Part shown: in pieces, positions 8,945 to 17,305 of the stretch
Numbering within the stretch: position 1 is the stretch's first letter
Layout of the letters: each line of letters begins with the position of its first letter
DNA from: Vibrio litoralis DSM 17657
Lineage (GTDB): Bacteria; Pseudomonadota; Gammaproteobacteria; Enterobacterales; Vibrionaceae
DNA length: 64,000 bases
Assembly: GCF_000426765.1 (NCBI RefSeq)
Contig: NZ_AUFZ01000016.1
Coordinates: 310,001-374,000 of the forward strand
Reading direction: 5' to 3'
Made by a program: the position numbers and the translations under genes
The notes under the pieces: generated by a model
The model's input: the letters and a program-made list of their open reading frames with translations, nothing else
What the model was told of the DNA's origin: nothing
Databases searched by the model: none

Positions 8945-8960
8945 GTGTAAACGTTTACCC
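8945..8960. promoter_or_regulatory. GalR-type operator upstream of sglT
   Basis: GTGTAAACGTTTACCC matches the GalR/GalS consensus GTGKAANCGNTTMCAC at 15 of 16 positions, with a 12-bp perfect palindrome centred on CG. It lies about 110 bases upstream of the sglT start. Confidence 0.85.
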
Positions 8961-8970
8961 TTAAATTGAA

Positions 8971-8986
8971 AGTGATAGAAATCACA
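8971..8986. promoter_or_regulatory. CRP-type site upstream of sglT
   Basis: AGTGATAGAAATCACA has the TGTGA-N6-TCACA layout with one mismatch and lies 10 bases beyond the GalR operator. This fits catabolite-controlled sugar uptake. Confidence 0.7.
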
Positions 8987-9093
8987 AATAGTTACAACCA
9001 AAAATATTTTGTTACCTGGTGGGTTGTTAGCTAAAGGTAATCGAATGAGAGGGTGAGAGCGAGACTAAGGCGTGTGGTTCATCTGAGATCAAT

Positions 9094-9118
9094 ACTAGGC
9101 GCTTTGTGTACGCCTAGT
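9094..9118 (-). terminator. Hairpin after galR
   Basis: Perfect 8-bp stem ACTAGGCG/CGCCTAGT with a 9-base loop directly after the galR stop codon on the minus strand; the T tract is poor. Confidence 0.5.
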
Positions 9119-9151
9119 TTAAATTCATGTGTGTAATAAATAGAGTAAGCT

Positions 9152-10150
9152 CTACGCTTGCTGCACCGATAAACGCCTAACTAACGTCGGTACAAACATA
9201 GTGGTTTCTGCTTTGGCGGGTTCATTGTTGGCAAGTTTCAGCGCTAAATCAGCAGCTTTTTCTGCCATCATTTGAATAGGGTAGCGCACGGTAGTCAGTT
9301 TAGGGTGTAGGTACTTAGCAATTAAGCCGTTATCAAACCCGATAATCGACATATCTTTTGGTGCTTCAATGTCATTCTCTTCTAGCACTGATAGCGTGCC
9401 AGCCGCCATGTAATCGTTATAGGTTGCAATAGCGGTTAGCGGTAAGCCTTTTGCTAATAGATTAGTCATGGCATGCTCGCCGCCTTCTTCATCTGGTGAG
9501 CCGTATTCAATATGGCTTTCAGAGTAAGTTAGGCCGTTATCTTTTAAGGCTTGTAAATACCCATCTTTACGATGGTAAGTATCTTCAATATCGTGATTCG
9601 AACAGATATAACCAATATTCTTATGGCCATTTTTAATCAAGAACTCAGTGGCGAGATAAGAGCCTTTATGATTATCTAATGCGATGCAACGGTCGGCTAT
9701 TTCCGGTATAAAGCGATTAATTAGCACCATGCCGGGAATTTCTTGAGCAAAGGCAATCAGTTCTTCACTACTTAGGCTTTTACTGTGGATCACCAAGGCT
9801 TCACATCGATGGTTGATCAATAACTCAATTGCTTCACGTTCTTTTTGCGCCGAGTGGTAACCATTACCAATCAATAAATGTTTGCCTTGTTGAGTGGCAA
9901 TCGTATCAATCGCTTTTACCATAGATCCAAAAAACGGATCAGACACATCACCCACTAATACGCCCATGGTTTGAGTTGATTGATTAACCAAAGCGCGCGC
10001 CGCCGCATTTGGGCGGTACCCTAACTTTTTCATCGCAAGCGTGACCGATTCAATCGATGCCTTACTGGCTTTCGGTGATTTGTTGATCACTCTTGAAACG
10101 GTAGCGATGGAAACGTTCGCTTCTTTTGCGACATCTTTAATGGTTGCCAT
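9152..10150 (-). CDS. galR: Galactose operon repressor GalR (LacI family)
   Basis: A 332-residue LacI-family repressor. The N-terminal helix-turn-helix and hinge are clear (ATIKDVAKEANVSIATVSRV, then RPNAAARALV). The periplasmic-binding-like sensor domain follows (GVLVGDVSDPFFG, IGFDNGLIAKYLHPKLTTVRYP). Overall sequence is close to E. coli GalR/GalS. GalR-type operators lie in its own promoter and before sglT, so autoregulation and control of galactose uptake are inferred. A good ribosome-binding site (AAGG) precedes the ATG. No other gal genes are visible here. Confidence 0.87.
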   Translation of the reverse strand: MATIKDVAKEANVSIATVSRVINKSPKASKASIESVTLAMKKLGYRPNAAARALVNQSTQTMGVLVGDVSDPFFGSMVKAIDTIATQQGKHLLIGNGYHSAQKEREAIELLINHRCEALVIHSKSLSSEELIAFAQEIPGMVLINRFIPEIADRCIALDNHKGSYLATEFLIKNGHKNIGYICSNHDIEDTYHRKDGYLQALKDNGLTYSESHIEYGSPDEEGGEHAMTNLLAKGLPLTAIATYNDYMAAGTLSVLEENDIEAPKDMSIIGFDNGLIAKYLHPKLTTVRYPIQMMAEKAADLALKLANNEPAKAETTMFVPTLVRRLSVQQA

Positions 10151-10210
10151 ACTGACCTTTATTTACATTAACCCACTCATTAGAAAGCTAGTTTAAAACA
10201 TTTTCGCATT

Positions 10211-10226
10211 GAGGCAACGTTTACAT
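10211..10226. promoter_or_regulatory. GalR-type operator upstream of galR
   Basis: GAGGCAACGTTTACAT matches the GalR consensus at 13 of 16 positions and lies about 60 bases upstream of the galR start, suggesting autoregulation. Confidence 0.65.
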
Positions 10227-10381
10227 TAAAGGTTTGAGAGGGGCGTTGGAGAGTGTGCTTCAATTTCTAGCATCTTTAGTTTTGTGGTTAAAAAAATAGT
10301 GAGCCTTAAATATTTGTTCGTTGCCCCTCTAGCTTACCGGTGCTAACATTTGTGTGTACATTACTTATTAAGGAACGACTC

Positions 10382-10666
10382 ATGGACACTAGAATTCAAT
10401 TTCGTGTTAATGAAGAAACAAAACGCTTAGCTCAACAAATGGCAGAGACCCAAGGCCGTACCCTTAGTGATGCTTGCCGTGAACTTACAGAGCAAATGGC
10501 GGAACAACAAAGAAAGACATTATCCCATGATGCTTGGTTAACGGAGCAGGTAAACCTTGCTTTTGATAAGTATGATTCTGGGAAAGCCGTGTTTGTTGAT
10601 AATGAATCAGCCAAGTCTCGTATGGAAGTCCGAAAAGAAAGAATTCGCAACCGAGGTCAGCAATGA
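10382..10666 (+). CDS. Type II antitoxin, RelB/DinJ family
   Basis: A 94-residue protein with an N-terminal ribbon-helix-helix (TRIQFRVNEETKRLAQQMAET, then GRTLSDACRELTEQMAE), the DNA-binding part of RelB/DinJ antitoxins. The C-terminal half, rich in charged residues, would wrap the toxin. The start at 10382 is chosen because AAGGAACGACTC precedes it; an upstream in-frame start at 10340 lacks a good site. Its last codons overlap the toxin start (ATGA), typical of toxin-antitoxin operons. It should repress its own promoter together with the toxin. Confidence 0.88.
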   Translation: MDTRIQFRVNEETKRLAQQMAETQGRTLSDACRELTEQMAEQQRKTLSHDAWLTEQVNLAFDKYDSGKAVFVDNESAKSRMEVRKERIRNRGQQ

Positions 10667-10941
10667 TTTTATGGGAAGAAGAGTCCCTTAATGACCGAGA
10701 GAAGATCTTTGAATTTCTATACGACTTTAACCCAGATGTCGCTGAAAGAACCGATAACATTATTGAAGCTAAGGTTGAAAATTTACTCGAACAACCACTA
10801 ATGGGAGCGCAACGTGATGGAATTCGAGGAAGGTTGCTGATTATTCCCGAAGTATCGATGATTGTTTCCTATTGGGTTGAGGGTTCAATCATTCGCATTA
10901 TGCGAGTTCTGCATCAGAAGCAAAAGTTTCCTATAGATTAA
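10663..10941 (+). CDS. Type II toxin, RelE/ParE superfamily (YafQ/RelE-like)
   Basis: A 92-residue protein of the usual RelE/ParE length and pattern: an N-terminal beta strand (MILWEEESLNDREKIFEFL), two helices, then the strand region GIRGRLLIIPEVSMIVSYWV and IIRIMRVLHQKQKFP, where the conserved Arg and the terminal His-Lys lie. RelE members cut mRNA in the ribosome; ParE members poison gyrase. The C-terminal RVLHQKQKFP favours the ParE/RelE-like group without deciding the target. It overlaps its antitoxin by 4 bases. Confidence 0.87.
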   Translation: MILWEEESLNDREKIFEFLYDFNPDVAERTDNIIEAKVENLLEQPLMGAQRDGIRGRLLIIPEVSMIVSYWVEGSIIRIMRVLHQKQKFPID

Positions 10942-11044
10942 GTATTAAGTCGTTGTGCGACAACTAACGCTTCATTAAGGTGCGATAAGCACACAATACA
11001 TTTTTGTAGTACGGCAAGTTAAACAAACAAAGAACAACAAAAAA

Positions 11045-11074
11045 CCAGCAGCATGTTTCCATACTACTGGTTTG
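11045..11074 (-). terminator. Probable terminator after the NCS2 permease
   Basis: Imperfect stem AAACCAG(c)AG / CT(a)CTGGTTT just after the permease stop codon, with A-rich flank giving T residues on the minus strand. Confidence 0.55.
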
Positions 11075-11101
11075 AATTTACTTTAAATGAATAACTGCCT
11101 T

Positions 11102-12460
11102 TTACATAAAGACTAGTTTAGCCACAAAGACTGCTGTTAATACGTACATGCAAATTGAGACGTCTTTTTGTTTACCCGTTGCGACTTTTAAAACCGTGTA
11201 AGTAATAAAGCCTAGTGCAATGCCATTGGCAATCGAGAAGGTCAGCGGCATCATTAATGCGGTGATGGCTGCAGGAGCGGCGTCGGTGAAGTCGTTCCAT
11301 TTAATGTGTTGCATGCTGCTCATCATTACAAACGCCACATAAATCAGTGCACCTGCGGTGGCGTATCCTGGGATCATGCCAGCCAGTGGTGACACAAAGA
11401 TTGCCGCAATAAATAGCAAACCAACCACGACAGAAGATAAGCCAGTTCGAGCACCGGCTTCAACGCCAGCGGCACTTTCTACATAGCTGGTCACGGGTGG
11501 ACAGCCTACGCAAGAACCCGCAACACTCGCCACACTGTCGGCTTTCAATGCTTTACGCAGATCTTTAATTTTGCCGGTGTCTTTATCCATCAAGTTAGCA
11601 CGTTGAGCCACGCCCATTAGGGTGCCTGCGGTATCGAACATATTGACGAACAAGAAAGCTAATATCACGCTGATCATCGAAATTTCTAACGCGCCTGAAA
11701 TATCCATCGCCATAAAGGTTGGAGCTAGGCTAGGCGGGGTATCAAAAATGCCGTTGTATTCAACGATACCCATGAAAAAGCCGATCATGGTGACACTGAA
11801 AATACCAATTAATACTGCACCGAATATCTTACGCTCGCTCAGCACGCTAATGATCAAAAAGCATAGTGCGGCTAATACTGCACTAGGTTGTGTGAAGTCA
11901 CCTAGGGAGACGAGGGTCGCTGGGCTTTCGACTACAATGCCTGCGGTTTTTAAGCCAATTAGACCAAGGAATAAACCGACACCTGCGGTCATTGAGTAGC
12001 GCAGACTATGTGGAATACTATCAATAATCCATTCACGCAAACTGCTGTAACTCATGGCAACAAATAGCACACTTGAAATGAAGACGGCACCTAGTGCGAC
12101 TTGCCAGCTATACCCCATTTCTCCGACAACGGTAAAGGCGAAGAAGGCATTTAGCCCCATACCCGGTGCCAGCCCAACGGGCCAGTTGGCATAAAACGCC
12201 ATCAGTAGGGTACCGATGGCTGCCCCGATACAAGTTGCCACAAAGAGGGCGCCTGCATCCATACCAGACGTCGCCATAATCGATGGATTGACGAAGATGA
12301 TGTAAGCCATCGTGGCAAAGGTGGTTAAGCCGCCAATGATTTCAGATTTGACGGTAGTGCCATGTTGTTTGAGTTTAAACCAACGTTCTAGTAGCCCTGA
12401 ATTTTGGTTGGATTGCTCGGCTTGGTTTGTGGTTAAGGTTTCGCTGTTTGAATTTTCCAC
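11102..12460 (-). CDS. NCS2/AzgA-family purine permease (hypoxanthine/guanine/adenine type)
   Basis: A 452-residue inner-membrane protein with about 12-14 hydrophobic segments. AzgA-type signatures are present: VNPSIMATSGMDAGALFVATC, MGLNAFFAF, LFVNMFDTAGTLMGVAQRA and SCVGCPPVTSYVESAAGVEAGARTG. It should import purine bases with protons. The start is a GTG at 12460 with AAGGA 8 bases upstream. It sits next to the urate pathway on the opposite strand from puuE, fitting uptake of purines for degradation. Exact base specificity cannot be read. Confidence 0.85.
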   Translation of the reverse strand: MENSNSETLTTNQAEQSNQNSGLLERWFKLKQHGTTVKSEIIGGLTTFATMAYIIFVNPSIMATSGMDAGALFVATCIGAAIGTLLMAFYANWPVGLAPGMGLNAFFAFTVVGEMGYSWQVALGAVFISSVLFVAMSYSSLREWIIDSIPHSLRYSMTAGVGLFLGLIGLKTAGIVVESPATLVSLGDFTQPSAVLAALCFLIISVLSERKIFGAVLIGIFSVTMIGFFMGIVEYNGIFDTPPSLAPTFMAMDISGALEISMISVILAFLFVNMFDTAGTLMGVAQRANLMDKDTGKIKDLRKALKADSVASVAGSCVGCPPVTSYVESAAGVEAGARTGLSSVVVGLLFIAAIFVSPLAGMIPGYATAGALIYVAFVMMSSMQHIKWNDFTDAAPAAITALMMPLTFSIANGIALGFITYTVLKVATGKQKDVSICMYVLTAVFVAKLVFM

Positions 12461-12640
12461 GGTACGTTTCCTTGTAGGGTGGTCCTTGTGGTTTGCATCT
12501 ACTTGTCACAACGATTTGTTAATTTGCGACTTAGATAGAAAGCTCGATACGTTTTTTAGGCGTAACAAAGGTCAACAGACCTTAGGCCTGGAGGACATCC
12601 TGATCTCCATGCATTGATAGTTAAGTTTAGAGTTAAGTGA
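12461..12640. other. Leader region of the NCS2 permease
   Basis: About 180 bases without a gene. On the minus strand it can fold AAGGTC/GACCTT (around 12567-12583) and TGGAG/CTCCA hairpins (around 12589-12610). I compared it by eye with the purine and other riboswitch cores and did not find the conserved joints. Confidence 0.4.
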
Positions 12641-12663
12641 AGTGCCGACAGCCGGCTGGCACT
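12641..12663 (-). terminator. Hairpin after HIU hydrolase gene
   Basis: Stem AGTGCC/GGCACT enclosing AGCCGGCT, 28 bases after the stop codon; T tract is weak. Confidence 0.5.
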
Positions 12664-12690
12664 ACGCTGAATTTATGTTGGCGACGAAAA

Positions 12691-13044
12691 CTAGCTGCCG
12701 CGATAGGTTGAGAAGCTGTAAGGCGAGCAAAGTAGCGGCACATGATAGTGGCTGTCTTGATCGTTAATACCAAAGCGGATCGAGATGTCATCTAGAAACG
12801 GCACTTCGTCTAGCGTTACGCCTTTTTGCTTAAAGTAGCTTGCGGTGTGGAAAATAAGTTCGTATTTACCCACTTCAAAATCGGCACCTTCTAATAGAGG
12901 CGAATCGGTTCGTCCATCAAAGTTAGTGGCGACGGTTTTGATTTTTTGTGCGCCTTGCTCGGTGATGCGAAAGAGTTCGACCTGTATATCGCAGCCCGGC
13001 AATCCATTCGCCGTATCTAAAACATGTGTAGTCAGTTTTCCCAT
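12691..13044 (-). CDS. uraH: 5-hydroxyisourate hydrolase (transthyretin-like)
   Basis: A 117-residue protein of normal HIU hydrolase size. The N-terminal catalytic motif GKLTTHVLDTANGLPG and the diagnostic C-terminal tetrapeptide YRGS are both present, with RTDSP in the middle. It hydrolyses 5-hydroxyisourate, made by PuuD, to OHCU, the substrate of UraD. No signal peptide is seen, so it is cytoplasmic. It is transcribed divergently from puuE across a 488-base regulatory region. Confidence 0.93.
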   Translation of the reverse strand: MGKLTTHVLDTANGLPGCDIQVELFRITEQGAQKIKTVATNFDGRTDSPLLEGADFEVGKYELIFHTASYFKQKGVTLDEVPFLDDISIRFGINDQDSHYHVPLLCSPYSFSTYRGS

Positions 13045-13532
13045 AATTAGCTCTGCTTGTTAATTGTTAAAATAAATGGTTAGTAAATGTTGAGTGAATC
13101 AAAAAAAGTTTTGTTATAAAAATGTGATCACTTGAAATTGATTATGTACACAACATTGTGTTCCGTAAAGGTGAGAGCTCAAAAAATTGGCACTGGATCA
13201 TGTGTTGAAGTGGATGATAATTTGGTAGGTTATTTATAATTCAATGATTTTAAATATAAAACTTTAGATTTGGCAGCTTTCATCATTCAGCAAAAAATTT
13301 TTAATATTCTTGACTTAAAAGTCAGCTTAATTTTGTTTGGCACTTAAAATAGTGCGCAGGTTAACAAGTTGTGAATAAAAATATTTGCCATGTTTTAATA
13401 ATTGTATACAATTATTAAAACAAAGGTTCAGGGCTATTTACTGGTTTAGGTTGTATACTTTTAATGTGTACGAATCTAATTCAGATGAATTCAGTATTCA
13501 ATATTCAGGATGACACGACAAAGGAGAGGTTC
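13045..13532. promoter_or_regulatory. Divergent regulatory region between uraH and puuE
   Basis: 488 AT-rich bases with no convincing gene. An in-frame extension of puuE to 13464 is judged not translated. It holds a 32-bp perfect palindrome (13391-13422), a related half-site TTGTATAC (13451-13458) and a smaller inverted repeat ACACAA-CA-TTGTGT (13148-13161) nearer uraH. Confidence 0.7.
13391..13422. promoter_or_regulatory. 32-bp perfect palindrome, probable operator of the urate genes
   Basis: Both 16-base arms match exactly with no spacer; the centre reads AATTGTATACAATT and the outer part is TGTTTTAAT and its complement. It lies about 110 bases before puuE. The core resembles operators of FadR/FCD-type GntR regulators (TTGTATACAA). 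No regulator gene for it is visible in the window. Confidence 0.65.
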
Positions 13533-14453
13533 ATGGGTAGTGAGTATCCACGCAATTTAATCGGGTATGGAAAAGATCTGCCTGATGCTCAGTGGCCGAA
13601 CGAGGCTCGAGTAGCGGTTTCATTTGTGCTGAACTATGAGGAAGGCGGCGAGCGCTGTACTTTGCATGGTGATGATGAGTCAGAAGCGTTTCTTTCTGAA
13701 ATCATTGGTGCGCAGCCTTTCCCTAATGCTCGTCATATTAGTATGGAATCTATCTATGAATACGGTAGCCGCGCAGGTGTTTGGCGTATTCTGAAGTTAT
13801 TTGAGCAATTTAACTACCCACTGACCGCGTTTGTTGTAGGCATGGCAGCTGAGCGTCATCCTGAAGTCATTCAAGAAATGGCGAATGCTGGTCATGAAAT
13901 TTGCAGCCACGGTTACCGCTGGTTGGATTACCACAAAATTGACATTGATACTGAACGCGAACATATGCAGAAAGCGATCAATGTTATTAAGGAGATCACA
14001 GGTGAGCGTCCGTATGGTTGGTACACTGGCCGTAATGGTGTGAATACTCGCAAGCTGGTGGCCGAAGAAGGTGGCTTCTTATATGACTCCGATGCTTATG
14101 ATGACGATCTTCCTTATTGGCATACCGAAGGCCCGAAACCTCAACTGGTGATTCCTTATACGCTTGATGTGAATGACATGCGTTTTGCGACCAACCAAGG
14201 TTTCCATACGGGTGAGCAATTCTTCCAATACTTAAAAGATGCGTTTGATACTTTGTATGAGGAAGGCGCAGAAACACCAAAAATGATGTCTGTCGGTTTG
14301 CACTGTCGTTTGATTGGTCGCCCAGGCCGTATTCAAGGTTTAAAACGATTTATGGAATATGTGCAGCAGCATGACAAAGTTTGGGTGTGCCGTCGTTTAG
14401 ATATCGCTAAACATTGGCATGAATGTCATCCGCATCCTGATCTTGTTAAGTAA
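13533..14453 (+). CDS. puuE: Allantoinase PuuE (polysaccharide-deacetylase fold)
   Basis: A 306-residue enzyme of the cofactor-lean PuuE allantoinase family, which opens allantoin to allantoate. Family features are NLIGYGKDLPDAQWPNEARV at the N-terminus, SFVLNYEEGGE, the NodB-type motif HEICSHGYRW near residue 130 and the C-terminal GLHCRLIGRPGRIQGLKRF. The ATG at 13533 is chosen for its strong AAGGAGAGG site, rather than an upstream ATG at 13464. It leads the plus-strand operon puuE-uraD-allA-puuD and is the usual companion of OHCU decarboxylase. Confidence 0.93.
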   Translation: MGSEYPRNLIGYGKDLPDAQWPNEARVAVSFVLNYEEGGERCTLHGDDESEAFLSEIIGAQPFPNARHISMESIYEYGSRAGVWRILKLFEQFNYPLTAFVVGMAAERHPEVIQEMANAGHEICSHGYRWLDYHKIDIDTEREHMQKAINVIKEITGERPYGWYTGRNGVNTRKLVAEEGGFLYDSDAYDDDLPYWHTEGPKPQLVIPYTLDVNDMRFATNQGFHTGEQFFQYLKDAFDTLYEEGAETPKMMSVGLHCRLIGRPGRIQGLKRFMEYVQQHDKVWVCRRLDIAKHWHECHPHPDLVK

Positions 14454-14516
14454 TTGATTTTATTTAAGTGAACATTGCAAGCCAGTTTCAAATATTAAGT
14501 AAAGAAGGAAGGAACC

Positions 14517-15032
14517 GTGACTCAATTTAAAACTTGCCAACCAAGCCAAATGACCAAAGCAGAATTTGTTGAAACCTTTGCTGATATTTATGAACACAGT
14601 CCTTGGGTTGCAGAGCGTACTTTTGATAAAGGTCTGGATTCTTCTTTTGATCAGATTGAAAAGCTGCATACGGCAATGTCAAAAACCATGCTAGATGCCG
14701 ACCCACAAGAGCAATTAGATTTGATTAACGCTCACCCAGATTTAGCCGGAAAAGCTGCGGTTAATGGTGAGCTAACCGCTGCATCAACTTCAGAGCAAGC
14801 AGGGGCTGGAATTAGTCAATGTACTCCAGAAGAGTTTGAACAATTTACCGATTTTAATGAGCGATACAAAGCTCGTTTTGAGTTCCCTTTTATCATGGCG
14901 GTAAAAGGGGCCAACCGTCACCAAATCTTGGCGTCGTTTGCTGAGAGAATTGACAACGATAAAGAAACGGAATTTGCAACCGCGATTGCACAGATCAATA
15001 AGATCGCTTCGTTTCGACTTCAAGACATGTAA
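14517..15032 (+). CDS. uraD: OHCU decarboxylase
   Basis: A 171-residue protein that converts 2-oxo-4-hydroxy-4-carboxy-5-ureidoimidazoline to (S)-allantoin. The catalytic histidine motif is present in NAHPDLAGKAA around residue 65, and the downstream FNERYKARFEFPFIMAVKG and GANRHQILASFAERIDND are typical of the family. The start is GTG at 14517 after AAGGAAGGAACC. It lies 63 bases after puuE, with which many bacteria fuse it; here the two are separate. Confidence 0.93.
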   Translation: MTQFKTCQPSQMTKAEFVETFADIYEHSPWVAERTFDKGLDSSFDQIEKLHTAMSKTMLDADPQEQLDLINAHPDLAGKAAVNGELTAASTSEQAGAGISQCTPEEFEQFTDFNERYKARFEFPFIMAVKGANRHQILASFAERIDNDKETEFATAIAQINKIASFRLQDM

Positions 15033-15181
15033 CAAACCAATATATAACGCGGAAGACATGTAAATCATAAAAGGGAATGAGGACTGTCTGTGCCCATACT
15101 CAACGTTATTTAGCGGTATTGAATAGCATTGAGGTTAATTAAATAGGGCTCAATAGAGCATAAAATAACGGAAGGGATATC

Positions 15182-15715
15182 ATGACTGTAGACACCGCAA
15201 TTTCACTGAAAGTTGAACCATTAACCAAAGAGGCATTTAAACCTTTTGGCGATGTGATTGATAAAGAAGTCAGCGATTACTTTATGATCAACAACGGTTC
15301 AACAAGACGCTATCACCGTATGGCGGATGTGGATGTGGCAGATAACGGTGGTGAACCCATCATCAGTATTTTTCAGGCAACCCCTTTAACGTACCCATTG
15401 AACATCCAAATGATGGAACGTCATCCTTTGGGCTCTCAAGCATTTATTCCACTTCTTGGTCATCCATATTTAATTGTGGTGGCAGAGAAGGGCGAAGATT
15501 TGCAGCCACAGGCATTGAGAGCGTTTTTAAGCAATGGACGTCAAGGTGTCAATTATCACAAAGGGGTTTGGCACCATCCAGTGCTTGCACTGCAACCGGA
15601 TGATCAATTCTTAATTGTTGATCGTGCTGGCGAAGGCAATAACTGTGATGAAGTGTACTTTGAACAATCAACCGAAATCATCTTGTCATTGGATAATTTA
15701 CCGAGTGTGAATTAA
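15182..15715 (+). CDS. allA: Ureidoglycolate lyase
   Basis: A 177-residue AllA-family protein that cleaves ureidoglycolate to glyoxylate and urea. Typical segments are VEPLTKEAFKPFGDVI at the start, ERHPLGSQAFIPL near residue 80 and NYHKGVWHHPVLAL near residue 120, which carries the metal or substrate-binding histidines. A ribosome-binding site GGAAGGG precedes the ATG. It is the third gene of the operon. Its presence implies that allantoate is converted to ureidoglycolate, yet no allantoicase gene is seen nearby. Confidence 0.92.
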   Translation: MTVDTAISLKVEPLTKEAFKPFGDVIDKEVSDYFMINNGSTRRYHRMADVDVADNGGEPIISIFQATPLTYPLNIQMMERHPLGSQAFIPLLGHPYLIVVAEKGEDLQPQALRAFLSNGRQGVNYHKGVWHHPVLALQPDDQFLIVDRAGEGNNCDEVYFEQSTEIILSLDNLPSVN

Positions 15716-15828
15716 CCGAATTACGAACAAGCAAAAGTTGATTATTTAGCCGTCTATTGAAGAGCATACCGGTTCACCATATCCCGGTTACGTATGCTCT
15801 AGACAAGGAACAGTTTAAGGAGAAAATT

Positions 15829-17091
15829 ATGGATCCGCATATTACGGAATGGCTCAACCTCGCAATTCGCTGGGTTCACATGATCGTTGGTATCGCGTGG
15901 ATTGGGGCATCATTTTACTTTGTATGGTTAGAAAATAACTTAAACCGTGTTAATCCAAAAACGGGATTGTCTGGTGATTTATGGGCGATTCATGGCGGTG
16001 GTATTTATCACCTAGAGAAATACAAATTAGCACCCCCTCAAATGCCAGAAAACCTACACTGGTTTAAGTGGGAAGCTTACTTCACTTGGATCACTGGTGT
16101 GTTGCTACTAGGCGTAGTCTACTACCTTAATGCCAATATTTATCTGATTGCTCCGGGCTCTGGTTTAAGTGTCGGCGCGGCAATTGGTATTGGTATCGCT
16201 TCGCTAGTGGGTGGTTGGATCATCTACACCTTATTGTGTGACTCACCATTAGGTAAAAAGCCACTGCTATTAGGTGTGGTGCTGTTTGCCTGCCTTGTTG
16301 GTGCGGCTTATGGTTTAAGCCAAGTGTTTAGTGGCCGCGGTGCTTACATTCATGTTGGTGCGATTATCGGTACTATCATGGTGGGTAACGTATTCTTCGT
16401 TATCATGCCGGCCCAACGTAACCTAGTAAAAGCAATTGAAGACGGTACAGAGCCAGATCCAGCACTGCCAGCCAAAGGTCTATTACGCTCTCGTCACAAT
16501 AACTACCTAACATTGCCAGTGCTGTTCATTATGATCAGTAACCACTTCCCAAGCACGTATGGCTCGGAATACAACTGGTTAATTTTGGCGTGTTTAGCGG
16601 TGTTCAGTATTTTAGTTCGTCACTACTTTAACACTCGTCATGGTGGTCAGAAGTTTGCGTGGGCAGTACCGGTTGCAGTACTAGGTATGATCAGCCTTGC
16701 GTTTGTGACGTCAAACAAGATGCCTAGCTTATCTGAACCAAGTGCGCCTGTTGCTCAACAAGAAGCTGCAACTACGACTGATAGCGCAACGGAAACCGCC
16801 AGTGCAAATGAAGCGGGTACCGAAGTTGCGGAAGCTTCAGTATTTACTCAAGTGCAAAAAATCATGAATGATCGTTGTGTGGAATGTCACTCAGCAACGC
16901 CAACTAGCAACATGTTTGCCACGGCACCTGCGGGAGTAGTACTTGATACACCGGAAGAGATTCAAACCAATGCTCCACGCATTCAATCACAAGTTCAGAC
17001 TCGCGTGATGCCACTTGGTAACTTAACCAAGATGACAGATGAAGAGCGAGCGTTAGTGGTCGATTGGGTGAGCGATGGCGCGAAGATCTAA
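15829..17091 (+). CDS. puuD: Membrane urate hydroxylase/oxidase PuuD with C-terminal cytochrome c
   Basis: A 420-residue inner-membrane protein. The N-terminal part (about 1-320) is the Urate_ox_N/DUF989 domain with eight predicted transmembrane helices, starting with WLNLAIRWVHMIVGIAWIGASF. After an Ala/Glu/Thr-rich linker (about 325-350) a periplasmic cytochrome c domain carries one haem motif CVECH and a distal Met in RVMPLGN. It oxidises urate to 5-hydroxyisourate and passes electrons to the respiratory chain. The ATG at 15829 has an AAGGAG site; an upstream in-frame ATG is not preferred. Downstream lies a clear terminator. Confidence 0.93.
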   Translation: MDPHITEWLNLAIRWVHMIVGIAWIGASFYFVWLENNLNRVNPKTGLSGDLWAIHGGGIYHLEKYKLAPPQMPENLHWFKWEAYFTWITGVLLLGVVYYLNANIYLIAPGSGLSVGAAIGIGIASLVGGWIIYTLLCDSPLGKKPLLLGVVLFACLVGAAYGLSQVFSGRGAYIHVGAIIGTIMVGNVFFVIMPAQRNLVKAIEDGTEPDPALPAKGLLRSRHNNYLTLPVLFIMISNHFPSTYGSEYNWLILACLAVFSILVRHYFNTRHGGQKFAWAVPVAVLGMISLAFVTSNKMPSLSEPSAPVAQQEAATTTDSATETASANEAGTEVAEASVFTQVQKIMNDRCVECHSATPTSNMFATAPAGVVLDTPEEIQTNAPRIQSQVQTRVMPLGNLTKMTDEERALVVDWVSDGAKI

Positions 17092-17200
17092 CCGCTAAAA
17101 CCTTAGTCATTGAAGCGGTAGCTTGATGGTATTGTTTGCCTCACAACCTCTTCAATTACTTTGGTCATGAACCTATTTTATTCCGTTGTTGTACTTATTC

Positions 17201-17226
17201 GGCACCTCCCTCGGGTGCCTTTTTTA
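17201..17226 (+). terminator. Rho-independent terminator of the urate operon
   Basis: Stem GGCACC/GGTGCC with a 7-base loop followed by TTTTTTAT. Confidence 0.9.
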
Positions 17227-17305
17227 TATCTGTAATAAATTGGATAAGCCATCAAACGCCATCTATTCTCAATAGATATTAATAACGTAAAAAGGATAGA
17301 GCGTG

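Noticed and set aside
12461..12640. Possible purine-sensing riboswitch before the NCS2 permease
   Set aside because: Hairpins exist but the conserved junction sequences of purine-type riboswitches were not found by eye.
13464..13532. N-terminal extension of PuuE
   Set aside because: No ribosome-binding site at the upstream ATG, and the added residues do not resemble the family; the ATG at 13533 has an excellent site.
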